Assembly: GCF_036320965.1 (NCBI RefSeq)
Contig: NC_092240.1
Span: 14,504,501 to 14,568,500, forward strand
From: Panulirus ornatus
Lineage: Eukaryota; Arthropoda; Malacostraca; Decapoda; Palinuridae
Direction of reading: 5' to 3'
Length of the DNA stretch: 64,000 nt
Numbering within the stretch: the first letter of the stretch is position 1; each line of letters begins with the position of its first letter. The notes under the pieces are model-generated. The model made no database searches and was not told the origin of the DNA. It saw only the letters and a list, made by a program, of their open reading frames with translations. Position numbers and translations under genes: made by a program. This document shows positions 1 through 10,883 of this stretch, piece after piece.

Positions 1-475
1 AGTTGGGATCTTGTGTGGGGTGAAGGGGAGTAGATGAAACGTGGGAAAGTATCGGTGCAATTTTTGGGCTCTTGTGTGGTGCGTTGGGGAGTACTTGAGA
101 TGTAGGAATATAGGTGAACAATAGTTTCGGTGTTTTGTAGGGTGTCGGTGACTAGTTGAAAAGTAGGAATGTTGCTGAGCAATAGTTGGGATGATGTGTG
201 GGATGTCAGAGACTAGTTGAGATGTGGGGATGTACATGGACAACAGTTGTGATGCTGTGTGGAAGGTCAGGAAGTACAGGTGTGAGAATGTATCTGGGCA
301 ATATTTGAGATCTTGTGTGTTGCGTCGGGAAGTACTTGAGATATAAGAATTTAGGTGGGCAATACTTACGGTGGTGTTTGGGATGTCGGTGAGTAGCTGT
401 GGTGTGGGAATGTACCGGTGGAGTCTTTCAAAATTTGGGGCGTAATTTGGTTTGTTGGTGAGTAGTTGAGATGAG
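1..475 (-). repeat. Minisatellite array, G-rich strand, cut by window edge
   Basis: Degenerate tandem repeat with a basic unit of about 60 bp, carrying the recurring words AGTTGAGATGTGGGAATGTA and TTGTGTGGGGTG. It is the reverse complement of the array at 1085-2140, so the two form a large imperfect inverted repeat. The array runs off the left edge. No reading frame in it looks coding. Confidence 0.85.
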
Positions 476-1084
476 GTAACATAGCAGAGATATCGGGCAG
501 TAACACGAGTTTTTGGTAGTGACTGGTCATGTTTGGGTTCTAGAGTATTTGATCTTGCTTCCAAGAATATATATACATATATATGAATATATGCATAAAA
601 AGATATATTTTTTCGGAAAACTGTTTTTAGATATCTCACGTTCCTTTAGCTGGCCAAAAGTATAGGGGAGGTATATATACAGTATTTCTCAAAGATAGTA
701 AAAAACTACAATACACTAAGAACATGCAGAGATGAATTAACAAAATATGGATTACGCTTTTACACAAAGCAACGAAATTTTAATTTATACGTTAGATTAC
801 ATTGGAGGAAACGTAACTACTGTCGACAAAACCAAGTAATCAAGCGAGAGACGCAGGTACAACATGATGGCGAATATCTGTGCTGAGGAAGAAAGATAAT
901 GCCTTAAGAACACTTTTTCTTGTGGGATGAACTTTTGGTACATCTAATGTGAAGCTCCTCAGACCCTACACAAACTCTGCCTCTCAAGTTTACAAGACTT
1001 TACGCACAGGAGTTCCTACGTTAAGGTGGGAGTTTATCTTGGTTTTATATAAACTTGGTTTTATATAAACTTATCCTCATTAGG
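476..1084. other. Spacer between inverted minisatellites, no gene seen
   Basis: AT-rich unique-looking DNA with a short TATACATA stretch near 568-600 and a direct repeat of TTGGTTTTATATAAACTT near 1040-1072. No ORF, splice-bounded exon or known repeat is recognised. Confidence 0.5.
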
Positions 1085-2140
1085 ACCATGCACCCCACAC
1101 AAGATCCCAACTATTGCCCACTTAGGATGTCACATCTCAACTACTCCATGACACCACACAAAACACCCCAACTATTGCCCAGCTACATTGGCCCCATCTC
1201 AACTACTCCCTGACATCCCACACAAAGCCCCTACTATCGTCCAGCTATATTCGCAAATGTTAGCTGGACACCATTACCCACACAACACCCCAACCATATG
1301 CCAGCTGCATTGGTCACATCTCAACTACTCCCTGACACCCCACACAAAAAGCCCCTACTATTTGCCCAGCTACATTCTCACGTTTCATCTACTCCTCTGC
1401 AACCCAAACAAAATCCCAACTATTACCTAATTAGTATGTCTCACATCTCAACTACTCCATGACACCCCACACAACACCCCAACTATTGTCCAGCTATATT
1501 CCCACATGTTAGCTGGTCACCATCACCCACACAACACCCCAACCATATGCCAGCTACATTGCCACATCTCAACTACTCCCTGACACCCCACACAACTACC
1601 CAACTACTGTCAAGCTATATTCCCACATGCAACACCGCACCTAATACCCAGCTTCATGCTCACATCTCAACTACTCCCCGACACCCCACACAACACCCCA
1701 GCCATATGCTAGCTACATTGCCACATCTCAACTACTCTTCGACACCTCATGCAACACCCCACCTATTACCCAGCTTCATTCTCACATCTCAACTACTCCC
1801 CGACACCCCACACAACACATCAATTATTGTCAAGCTACATTCCCACATGTTAGCTGGTCACCATCACCCACAAAACACCCCAACCATACGCCAGCTACAT
1901 TGCCACATCTCAACTACTCCCCGACACCCCATGCAACACACCACCTATTACACAGCTTCATTCTCACATCTCAACTACTCCCCGACACCCCACACAACAC
2001 ATCAATTACGAGCTACTTTAACACATATGAACTCAACACGCCAACTTTGCCCAGCTACATTCCCACATCTCATTACTTCCCATTCCAAATACCATCCCAA
2101 CTACTGCCAAGCACCCCATTTCCATTCCCACATGCCAGCT
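1085..2140 (+). repeat. Minisatellite array, C-rich strand
   Basis: Tandem units of about 60 bp, often paired as 120 bp higher-order units, with the words CATCTCAACTACTCC, CACCCCACACAACACCCC and CAGCTACATT. Open frames here (for example 1547-2185) are rich in His, Pro, Thr and Ser and are by-products of the repeat. The array stops about 140 bp before the start codon of the secreted repeat protein and could sit in its promoter region. Confidence 0.88.
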
Positions 2141-2282
2141 ACTGCCACGCATTCCCCTCCACCCTCTTCCACAAACATTTCGTAACCTGATGACACCACC
2201 AGGTAACATCTGTCTTCTCCATATCTTTGTAACACAGATCTGTAGCTCCCGATTTTCCTTCTTTTAATCGAGTTTGAAAATA

Positions 2283-4799
2283 ATGGAATTTCGACGGATT
2301 ACTGGGTTCCTCCTTGGTTGCCTGGTGTTCACACACGTCGTGACCGCGGTCTGGGCCAAGGAGATCGTCTCCGTGGACGCCGACGGGTTCTTATATTTGC
2401 AGAACGTAGATGACTCTGCACAGGGATACACGCCCTCTGCTGATGATGAGGCATTAGATTACCTTTCCCCCTTAGTGAGGGACATTTCGAAATGCATAGA
2501 AGACGGTCGGGGCTGTACGCCGGTGAGGATAGCTCGTCATGAGACTCTAGTCTCTGCTATCAGCGAGACTACTGTCTCTGCTATCAGCGAGAATCCAACC
2601 TCTGACACTGAGACTCCAACTCAAAACAAGCCAGAGCATAGTGCAGTCGAACATGATTCTGGAGTGGTGGAGGCTCTTCGTAGACAGAACCAGCAGCTAC
2701 GCCAGCTTCTTGATGACGATGAGAAACGCCGTGAAGCCGAACGACAAGATATTATCCTCCTCAGCCAAGAGGTTCAGAGGTTACGTGGGTATCTCTCTGA
2801 GATGGAGGAGGAGAAGATAGAGACACAGCAGGTTCTTCCATACCAAGTGGTTGATTACGATGATAAGAGTAAAGCTCCTCCTAAGGTGGAAGGAACTGCA
2901 ACTCCTCATAAGGTGGAACAAGTCGTCAAACCTACCCGACGAGTGTTGCAGCCTCCATCCAAGGTGATGTCAATCTTTGTGCCTCGCCAACCTTATGGGA
3001 AGGACTTCAAGCCTATCCGGCGAGTGTTGCAACCTCCATCTCAGGCCATGTCAATCTTTGTGCCTATCCAAAGGTCGCAATCTCCTCACAAGGTGCAACA
3101 AACTGACACTCCTTCCAAGGTGGAACAAATCGTCAAGCCTACCCGACGAGTGTTGCAGCCTCCATCCAAGGTGATGTCAATCTTTGTGCCTCACCAACCT
3201 TATGGGAAGGACTTCAAGCCTATCCGTCGAGTGTTGCAACCTCCATCTCAGGTCATGTCAATCTTTGTGCCTATCCAAAGGTTGCAATCTCCTCCCAAGG
3301 TGGAACCAATCGTCAAGCCTACCCGACGAGTGTTGCAGCCTCCATCCAAGGTGATGTCAATCTTTGTGCCTCACCAACCTTATGGGAAGGACTTCAAGCC
3401 TATCCGTCGAGTGTTGCAACCTCCATCTCAGGTCATGTCAATCTTTGTGCCTATCCAAAGGTCGCAATCTCCTCCCAAGGTGGAACAAATCGTCAAGCCT
3501 ACCCGACGAGTGTTGCAGCCTCCATCCAAGGTGATGTCAATCTTTGTGCCTCGCCAACCTTATGGGAAGGACTTCAAGCCTATCCGGCGAGTGTTGCAAC
3601 CTCCATCTCAGGTCATGTCAATCTTTGTGCCTATCCAAAGGTCGCAATCTCCTCCCAAGGTGGAACAAATCGTCAAGCCTACCCGACGAGTGTTGCAGCC
3701 TCCATCCAAGGTGATGTCAATCTTTGTGCCTCGCCAACCTTATGGGAAGGACTTCAAGCCTATCCGGCGAGTGTTGCAACCTCCATCTCAGGTCATGTCA
3801 ATCTTTGTGCCTATCCAAAGGTCGCAATCTCCTCCCAAGGTGGAACCAATCGTCAAGCCTACCCGACGAGTGTTGCAGCCTCCATCCAAGGTGATGTCAA
3901 TCTTTGTGCCTCGCCAACCTTATGGGAAGGACTTCAAGCCTATCCGGCGAGTGTTGCAACCTCCATCTCAGGCTATGTCAATCTTTGTGCCTATCCAAAG
4001 GTAGCAATCTCCTCAGAAGGTGCAACAAACTGACACTCCTTCCAAGGTGGAACAAATCGTCAAGCCTACCCGACGAGTGTTGCAGCCTCCATCCAAGGTG
4101 ATGTCAATCTTTGTGCCTCGCCAACCTTATGGGAAGGACTTCAAGCCTATCCGGCGCGTGTTGCAACCTCCATCTCAGGCTATGTCAATCTTTGTGCCTA
4201 TCCAAAGGTCGCAATCTCCTCCCAAGGTGGAACAAATCGTCAAGCCTACCCGACGAGTGTTGCAGCCTCCATCTCAGGCTATGTCAATCTTTGTGCCTAT
4301 CCAAAGGTCGCAAGCTCCTACCAAGGTGCAACAAACTGCAACTCCTCCCAAGGTGGAACAAATCCTCGAGCCTCCCCAGCAAGTGTTGCAACCTGCTTCC
4401 AAGGTGAGAAAAATCTTTGTGCCTATCCGAAGATCGCAGCCTGATTGCATCATTGTAAACGCCCGTGGGGACAGCATGAACGTGACCGAGAACGAGGTCA
4501 TGAAATTAGTCAAGAATGGCTGGGAGGTGTTCCGTGAACGGCCCAAGAAGACAACTGCACTCATGGGGGTGATGGCTTGCCCCCAATACTACAGTAAGCG
4601 CTTTTGGATCGGTGAGCGCACTTGTGACATCGTGGTGCCCAAGGGCGTCAAACACGTACCTCATGTTTTACGATCCCAGACCATTCCGGCAGAGGAGCTC
4701 AAGACCCTTCTGCTGGAAGGATCCCTTAACCTTGTAGAAAAATCACATGGGAAGGGCATCAAGGTCATGTGTGGGAAGAAAACAGCGTTTGTTGCCTGA
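2283..4799 (+). CDS. Secreted repeat protein with one in-frame stop
   Basis: No known family is recognised. ATG 2283 was chosen because it opens directly onto a signal peptide: basic MEFRR, hydrophobic GFLLGCLVF, likely cleavage after AVWA. A TTG nine bases upstream is not a credible eukaryotic start. Residues about 26-120 are acidic, with two Cys. Residues about 125-180 are charged, with heptad-like Leu spacing, probably a coiled coil. Residues about 205-715 hold about eight copies of a 60-residue unit made of two related halves (KPTRRVLQPPSKVMSIFVP and KPIRRVLQPPSQVMSIFVP). The last ~120 residues are unique, with three Cys. TAG at 4002-4004 replaces the TCG found in the sister repeats at codon 574. 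The frame then stays open to TGA 4797. It may be a nonsense allele, a young pseudogene, a readthrough gene or a sequence error. Function is unknown; an extracellular or structural role is a guess. Confidence 0.75.
2905..4330 (+). repeat. 180 bp coding tandem repeat
   Basis: Within the secreted-protein ORF a unit recurs exactly 180 bp apart at 3121, 3301, 3481, 3661 and 3841. Longer units (~207-214 bp, with an extra QTDTPSKVEQ-type insert) lie at each side and a shortened hybrid unit near 4230. Neighbouring units differ by only a few bases, so the array has been homogenised recently. All lengths are multiples of three. Confidence 0.93.
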
Positions 4800-4934
4800 G
4801 TGGAAATTTCGCACCGGTCTTCACTATAGTGAGGAGGTGATTTTCTCATGTTATTTGTATCTTTCAATTTTAAATTTCCTCTTAAAAACATCTCGTTATA
4901 TAAAGGCTTCCATTCCCGTCCATATATAATGTTA

Positions 4935-5150
4935 TACCACCCACATACACATGTATATACATACACGTCCACACACGCACATATACATACTTATACATCT
5001 CAACATATACACATACATACCTATACATCTCAACGTATACATATATATGCACAAACATACATATATACACATGTACAGAATTCATAATGTCTGCCCTTAT
5101 TCATTCTCGTCGCCACCCCGCCACACATGAAATGACAACCCCTTCGTACA
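4935..5150 (-). mobile_element. RTE-like LINE, 3' UTR fragment
   Basis: Matches the long 3' UTR of the LINE family read on the minus strand: the alternating CACATGTATATACATACAC tract followed by CTTATTCATTCTCGTCGCC and ACATGAAATGACAACCCC. Neither coding sequence nor the terminal tail is present. It lies 130 bp downstream of the secreted repeat gene and could fall in its 3' UTR. Confidence 0.75.
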
Positions 5151-5152
5151 TA

Positions 5153-5380
5153 GTCGCCATTTCCCGCATTTCCGAGGTAGCGTTAAAAACAGAGTTCTGA
5201 TCCTTAGGGGGAATATCTTCACTTGGCCCTGGTAGGTTTTTTTTTTTTTCTTTTTGAAAAGTTCAAAACGGGTGGGGATGATTTTCAGACCCCCTGCTCC
5301 CTCCCCTTTTAGTCGCCTTCTTCGACACGCAGGGAATACGTGGGAAGTATTCTTTCTCGCCTATACCAAAGGAATAACAT
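5153..5380 (-). mobile_element. SINE-like non-autonomous RTE derivative, copy 1
   Basis: Read on minus: the head (GGCGAGAAAGAATACTTCCC, then the 5' hairpins), a ~25 bp A-rich middle, the CAGAGTTCTG block and a tail resembling the LINE terminus (CCGCATTTCCGAGGTAGCG on the plus strand). It lies between two LINE 3' UTR fragments. Copy 1 is more diverged than the copies at 11862, 15451 and 20094. Confidence 0.8.
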
Positions 5381-5795
5381 ATTGGAGGTGGAAGGAATGA
5401 AGTGAAAAAGATTTTGAGCGACGTGCTGTCCATGGAATGAACCAGGGTATGTGAAGCGGCTCGGGTAAACCATAGAAAGTTTTATGGGGCCTAGATGTGG
5501 CAAGGAAGCTGTGGTTTCCGTGCATTACACATGACAGCTAGACACTGAGTGTGAACTAATGCGGCCTTTGTTGTCTTTTCCTAGAGTTACCTCGTACGCG
5601 TGGGAGGAAGGTGGTGGTGCCATTTCATGTGTGGCGGGGTGGCGACAGAAATGAATGAAGGCAGTATGAATATATACATATGTATATATGTATATGTCTG
5701 TGTATTTATATCAATGTATACGTCGAAATGTATTATTCAGTCTGAGAACTACTCGTATTCCATCCAGGGACTTCCATCTTTTTTTCCAATGCATC

Positions 5796-5798
<3 letters not shown>
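5380..5798 (+). mobile_element. RTE-like LINE, 3' end with long 3' UTR
   Basis: Begins in the last codons of the LINE ORF (GGAGGTGGAAGGAATGAAG), has a short deletion, then the stop-proximal block CGACGTGCTGTC and a long 3' UTR ending in the alternating TATATGTATATG tract. Strongly 5'-truncated. It meets the minus-strand LINE at 5876 tail to tail across a (TA)n / ATT-rich joint. Confidence 0.8.
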
Positions 5799-5833
<35 letters not shown>

Positions 5834-5875
5834 TATTATCATTATTGTAATTATCATTATTATCATTATCATTAT
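5799..5875. repeat. (TA)n and ATT/ATC microsatellite
   Basis: About 34 bp of (TA)n followed by a TATCATTATTA-type tract, at the meeting point of two oppositely oriented LINE tails. Confidence 0.95.
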
Positions 5876-7105
5876 ACTTTGTTGCTGTCTCCTGCGTAAG
5901 CGAGGTAGCGCAAGGAAACAGACGAAAGAATGGCCCAACCCACTAACAAACGCATGTATATGCATACACGTCCACACACGCACATATACATACCTATATA
6001 TTCCAACGTATACATATATATACATACACAGACATATACATACATACATATGTACTTGCTGCCTTTATTCATTCCCGTTGCCACCCCGCCACATATGAAA
6101 TGACAACCCCCTCCCCACGCATGCGCGCGAGGTAGCGCTAGGAAAAGGCAACAAAGGCCACATTCGTTCACACTTAGTCTCTAGCTGTCATGTATAATGC
6201 ACCGAAACCACAGCTCCCTTTCCACATCCAGGCCCCACACAACTTTCCATGGTTTACCCCAGACGCTTCGTTCACATGCCGCGGTTCAATCCATTGACAG
6301 CACGTCGACCACGGTATACCACATCCTTCTAATTCACTCTATTCCTTGCACGCCTTTCATCCTCCTGCATATTCAAGCCCAGATCGCTTAAAATCTTTTC
6401 TACTCCATCTTTTCACCTCTGATTTAGTCTCCCACTTCTCGTTCCCTCCACCTCTGACACATATATCCTCTTGCTCAATCTTTCCTCACTCATTCCCTCC
6501 ATGTGACCAAACCATTTCAAAACACCCTCTTCTGCTCTCTCAACCACACTCTTTTTATTAACACACATCTCTCTTACCCTTTCATTACTTCCTCGATCAA
6601 ACCAATCTCATACCACGTACTGTCCTCAAACACCTCATTTCCAACACATCCACCCTCCTCCGCACAACTCTATCTATAGCCCACGCCTCGCAACCATATA
6701 ACATTGTTGGAACCACAATTCCTTTAAACATACCCGCTTTTGCTTTCTGAGATAATGTTCTCTTACTCTCAGCTTTCTTCTTTCACGCACTTTACCAAAC
6801 TCAGTCACCAGCTTCTGCAGTTTCTCACCCGAATCAGCCACCAGCGATGTATCAGCAAACAACAACTGATTCACTTCCCAAGCTCTCTCATCCACAACAG
6901 ACTGCATACTTGCCCCTCTCTCCAAAACTCTTGGATTCACCTCCCGAACAACCCTATCCATAAACAAATTAAACAAACATGGAGACGTCACGCACCCCTG
7001 CCGCAAAGCGACATTTACTGAGAACCAATCACTTTCCTCTCTTCCCACTCACACACATGCCTTACATCCTCGATAAAAAACTTTTCACTGCTTCTAACAA
7101 CTTGC
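5876..7105 (-). mobile_element. RTE-like LINE, 5'-truncated, long 3' UTR
   Basis: Read on minus, it starts in the RT region just before the GLRQGC-type motif (near 7020). It runs through a damaged FADD box (FADTS, one residue lost) and the C-terminal domain, then the stop and long 3' UTR to the tail GCTACCTCGCTTACGCAGG. The RT block carries deletions and substitutions. It is more diverged than the full-length copies. Confidence 0.88.
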
Positions 7106-8575
7106 CTCCGGGAATTACAATAAGTAACAGTCGGCCAAACAACCCATACTTAAAAACGCGCATAACAGACGTTTCCGTTCGAGGGCCAAATAATTCTTGT
7201 CACTCAGAGCAGACGTGAATGGACAGAGTGTTAGTTGTTTAAAATCTTAAACATTACAACCTATCTGTTTTCTTAATGTGTGGGTATTATATCAAGCGAT
7301 ACCAAGTACATCAATTAGCCTATAAACAGATGTAAGATACATATGGCTATGTGAGAAAGACAACTTTGTGACTAAACGCTGCCTAATGTTTTCACATTAA
7401 CGGCACCTGATCAGTGAAACAAATGCTAGGACGATGAGAGGAGCGGGGTGTATTTACAAGTTGGAACGAATAGATCGATGCTAATTTTTCACCGGTCAGT
7501 CTTTCTTCCATTCTTATATACAAAATTTGTGCCAAAATATTGGTGGTGTATATCCGATGTTCCTCCTGCGCTACATATTATTCTTTCTTGCTCAAATTTG
7601 TCACATATATGTTGGGGAGGCAAAAATTACTTTACTTTCTCTAATCAGCAGGTGTCTGGTACTTAAGGAAATTGCAAGTTACTAAAGTATAGATGCAATG
7701 TTCGGAGACTACTTTCATTTCATCGTCTTCGAACGAGACTCTTTGACTTCTAAATCCCCCATAACAACATTTTTCGATTCAGAATATTCTTACATCAGTC
7801 TGCATATGGTGATCTACGTATGTATGTAAATACCATTATTGATTTAATTGATATCAATTTCTTAAACGAGAGATTATTCAACCTCTTGATAAACATCTTT
7901 CCTTCTTATCAAAAAATACAGTACCAAATTACTCATCCTTACCTATTCATCCCATCAGGTTCATCTGCATATCGACAAAGCAGTATCCACATATGAATAT
8001 GATTAATCATAAACAATCTTCAGCCTCTCTTTCATCAGCAGATGAGCCGACAACGTTATGAAGCTAAGATAATAAGGTCTTATGGCACATATTGTTATAA
8101 TTTACAGCCTATGTAATGGTCCATTTAAAAGTAGAAGAGGGAAACTATAAAAAGTATAATTTGAAAATATCACAATAAATCATTTTCATGTTAATTTCAT
8201 TCGGTCAAGGCTACTGCCGCAAGAAAGAGAATCAGAACCTGCTAGCCACCGAGCCTTTGACAGGATCAACGTAATCACGCTTTTTTTAATGTGGCATCGA
8301 ATGTCATTTGTTTTTCAGTCATAAAAGCTGACTGTGATCTCCTCTGACGCTCATCAATACATATTTGCGCAAAATGTTTATTCATCTGCAGATAATAAAA
8401 GGAAGGTATCATTTCTATCATAACAGTTCATCAAAGTGGCCCTATAATATGCTGATATTGCTAATGATTAGCTTTAATATGACGCTAATAATGTGGGCAT
8501 TTATTTAATATGTTTACTATCGGGTATGGGGGGGGGGGGGATATGAACCATCCGTGTTGAAACTGTTATCGCTTC
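7106..8575. other. Intergenic DNA, nothing recognised
   Basis: AT-rich and unique-looking. It has only short chance frames and a G run at 8529-8540. No exon, RNA gene or known repeat can be supported. Confidence 0.5.
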
Positions 8576-8745
8576 TGACCGTTATGTTATGAGGAATAGT
8601 GAGCACCTTAGGCATCTTTTGCGGTACAAACCCTTGAGCACGGCAGTACGATCCTTGAGCACAACGGCACAACCTTTCAATTCGACGGTGCAATCCTCGA
8701 GTAAAAGGGTATAAGCCATTGAGCACCACAGTACTTACTTAACCC
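8576..8745 (-). repeat. Dispersed ~21 bp minisatellite, locus 1
   Basis: Degenerate tandem copies of CCTTGAGCACGACGGTACGA-like units (here CCCTTGAGCACGGCAGTACG, CCTTGAGCACAACGGCACAA and others). The same word recurs at 9340-9590, 28445-28530 and once near 63758. Confidence 0.8.
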
Positions 8746-9339
8746 TTAAGCATGAGAGGTTGCGACTGTCAAGTATATGACATGGTCAACAGCTAGGCCA
8801 TAAAATCAACGGAGCCATTCTGGGGACATTTTCTTCTTAGGCCACCATATTCCTTCGTTGTCAACCCCGAAAATCAACTCGCATATCAAAGAAGACTTTT
8901 AGATCGAAGATAACTACAATTATTAATGAATCTGGTCATCATATCATTTGTTATGTACTTACCGTTTAGTAAACTCATGTCTCAGGCATCACTGGGCAGT
9001 AAGTCGTACGCTTTCGGCTTTTGGAATCAAAGTTGAAAAAGAAAAAAAAAAAATGAAATTATGGTACGTGGAACATCTATGGTCGATTCTGGTTCAATTA
9101 TGAATAACCTGCAGCGTTGTGTCCACTGCAGTTTAGTGGTAAATAGCTTCTCTTTAGCAACGAAGGAGTTGCTTAATTATGTCAAACTGTTACCTTCTTT
9201 TTTTCAAGCATTTTATTCGAGTCTACCGAGAATCGCATCTGGGTAAAGCCATCGACTCGGTGTTTAATGGGTCTTTCTTATGTTTTGTTTTTCTTCTTCA
9301 AGTCAATCTTGTCCTTCAAGTGATATCAACTTGATTCCT

Positions 9340-9590
9340 TTAAGCACGACCATACAACCCTTCAGCACCAAGGTACGGCCCTTGGTTATAGTGACGTGAC
9401 CTTTGACCTGACCAAGAAAGGTCAGTTTAAAAAAGCAATCATACCCATGAGTCGTACTGGTCGTGCTCAAGGAACGTATCGGTCTGTTCTCCGAGTCATA
9501 TCATCGTATTCAAGGGTCGTATTGTCGTGCTCAAGGGTCGTGCTGTCATGCTTAAGGGTCGTCCCGTTGTGTTCTCGGATCATAACTTTG
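9340..9590 (+). repeat. Dispersed ~21 bp minisatellite, locus 2
   Basis: Both orientations appear. 9345-9400 has CCCTTCAGCACCAAGGTACG-type units. 9450-9590 has the reverse complement (GTCGTGCTCAAGGGTCGT) repeated about five times. It abuts the Penelope-like element. Confidence 0.8.
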
Positions 9591-9604
9591 ACTTGCCCTA
9601 GGCT

Positions 9605-9830
9605 ATTGTAATCAATTTGTAAACAGGCAATATATATCACAATTTTGCGCGTGATCAAGTATATTCCTATGAGTCCACAGGGAAAATGAAACACGATAAG
9701 TTCTCAAGTGCACTTTCGTGTAGTAATCACATCATCAGGGGAGACACAAGAGGAATGTAAGTCAGTTGATATACAACGAAGAGATGTACCTAAGACGCAA
9801 TTTGGTAAACATGCGATTGTCCAAGACATG
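9605..9830 (-). mobile_element. Penelope-like element, inverted 3'-terminal fragment
   Basis: This is the reverse complement, with about 90% identity by eye, of the 3' end of the element at 9760-11700. It includes the last codons (DDRMFTKW-like), the terminal non-coding block and the GAGTCCAC / GATCACGCGC segment. At about 9825 it changes into forward RT sequence. Penelope-like elements are known to carry terminal repeats in direct or inverted order, so it may be an inverted terminal copy or a second truncated insertion. Confidence 0.8.
9702..9742 (-). ncRNA. Hammerhead-ribozyme-like motif, minus copy
   Basis: On minus: TCCC, the invariant box CTGATGA, a short stem-loop (TGTG...TACAC), the GAAA box, a two-base-pair helix III closed by TGCA, then GAGA. 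Helix I is weakened, with GAGA in place of GGGA. Such short-helix-III hammerheads are known from Penelope-like terminal repeats. Helix II has one unpaired or shifted base. Activity is not shown. Confidence 0.6.
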
Positions 9831-10580
9831 TTATGTATCAAAGTCTGTTTTCATTGACCTGATAAAATTGTGTATAAAAGACTGTGTATTTCAATTCAAT
9901 GGAGATTATCATGCTCAAAAATTTGGTAGAGCAATGGGTAACCCTCTTTCACCTGTACTAAGTAATCTTTATATGGAATTTTTTTTAAACAAAATTGCAA
10001 AAGGATATCTTACCCTCTAAAGCAATTTGGTTTAGGTATGTAGATGTTCTTTGTGTTTGGCCTACAAATGAAAATTTACAAATATTTCTCCCCTTACTTA
10101 ATTTAGTACCCTCCATCAAATTTACTGTAGAAAATGAAAATAATGGTATGTTACCATTTTTAGATTGCATGATCCATAGCCGAGGAAACAAGTTTAAGTT
10201 TAGAATATATAGAAAACCTACCAATGTATGCTCACATATCTATTATTACTCAACGTAACAGATCAATTATCATTTCAATCTATGTTCCTTAGGGCATTAC
10301 GTATTTGCAGTCCAGAGTATATTGATGATGAGTTTGAGAAGATATATTCTATTGGATCTAAAGGCCTGTCTACACGAGCGGGCCTGATCGGCGGGCTTGC
10401 CCGTTAACGGGCATATTTGACGGGCAAACGATCAAATTGCCCGAAAGCCCGCCGAGCGAAATCACTGAGCTGGTGCCCGGTAGCTGGAGTTTCTACCCTG
10501 CCGGACGCAAGATAATATCGTGAACCCACAGCGGGCCTTCATCCCACATCCCACGGTATAGTAGCAGTGAACAGTTAACG

Positions 10581-10688
10581 ATGGCAGCCCAGGATAACTC
10601 TAGTGAGCCACCAACAATTTTTTGGTCTAAAGCACTTACTAGTACTTTGATTGACCTTTATCGTAAGAATCCATGTTTACATCCTTAG
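10581..10688 (+). pseudogene. Truncated MADF-domain protein of Harbinger element
   Basis: ATG 10581 opens a 35-residue frame containing the start of a MADF domain (LIDLYRKNPCL). Two-gene PIF/Harbinger elements carry a Myb/SANT- or MADF-type DNA-binding partner beside the transposase. The frame leaves the domain at about 10679/10680, exactly where the opposing transposase fragment begins, so this is the deletion joint. It ends at TAG 10686-10688. Confidence 0.7.
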
Positions 10689-10883
10689 GTAATTTCTGAA
10701 GTCGTGTTCCTCACTACTTTGTAGTTCATGAAGTATTGGTGCAGTGCTTCCAAGCATACTTCTTTTCTTTAACCAATCTTTACACCATATCCTTTTCTTC
10801 TTGAGACACAAAGCTATTATCACAGAGCACAAAATCTTTTTCTTGACAATGCTAGGCACCATGGTTCTCGTACCGCACTCCAC
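10677..10883 (-). pseudogene. Truncated HARBI1-like transposase of Harbinger element
   Basis: The minus frame encodes the N-terminal leader typical of HARBI1-type nucleases: a basic KKKRIWCKDWLKKRSMLGS segment, then ILHELQSSEEHDFRNYLRM. In the family this precedes the DDE nuclease domain. Here it stops right after NYLRM, at the joint with the MADF fragment. The whole catalytic domain is missing, so this copy could move only with enzyme from elsewhere. Confidence 0.8.

Noticed and set aside
1547..2185. 212-codon His/Thr/Pro-rich plus frame
   Set aside because: Lies wholly in the ~60 bp minisatellite, whose unit happens to lack stops in this frame.
7448..7666. 72-codon plus frame in unique DNA
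   Set aside because: Chance-length frame without domain or codon pattern to support it.
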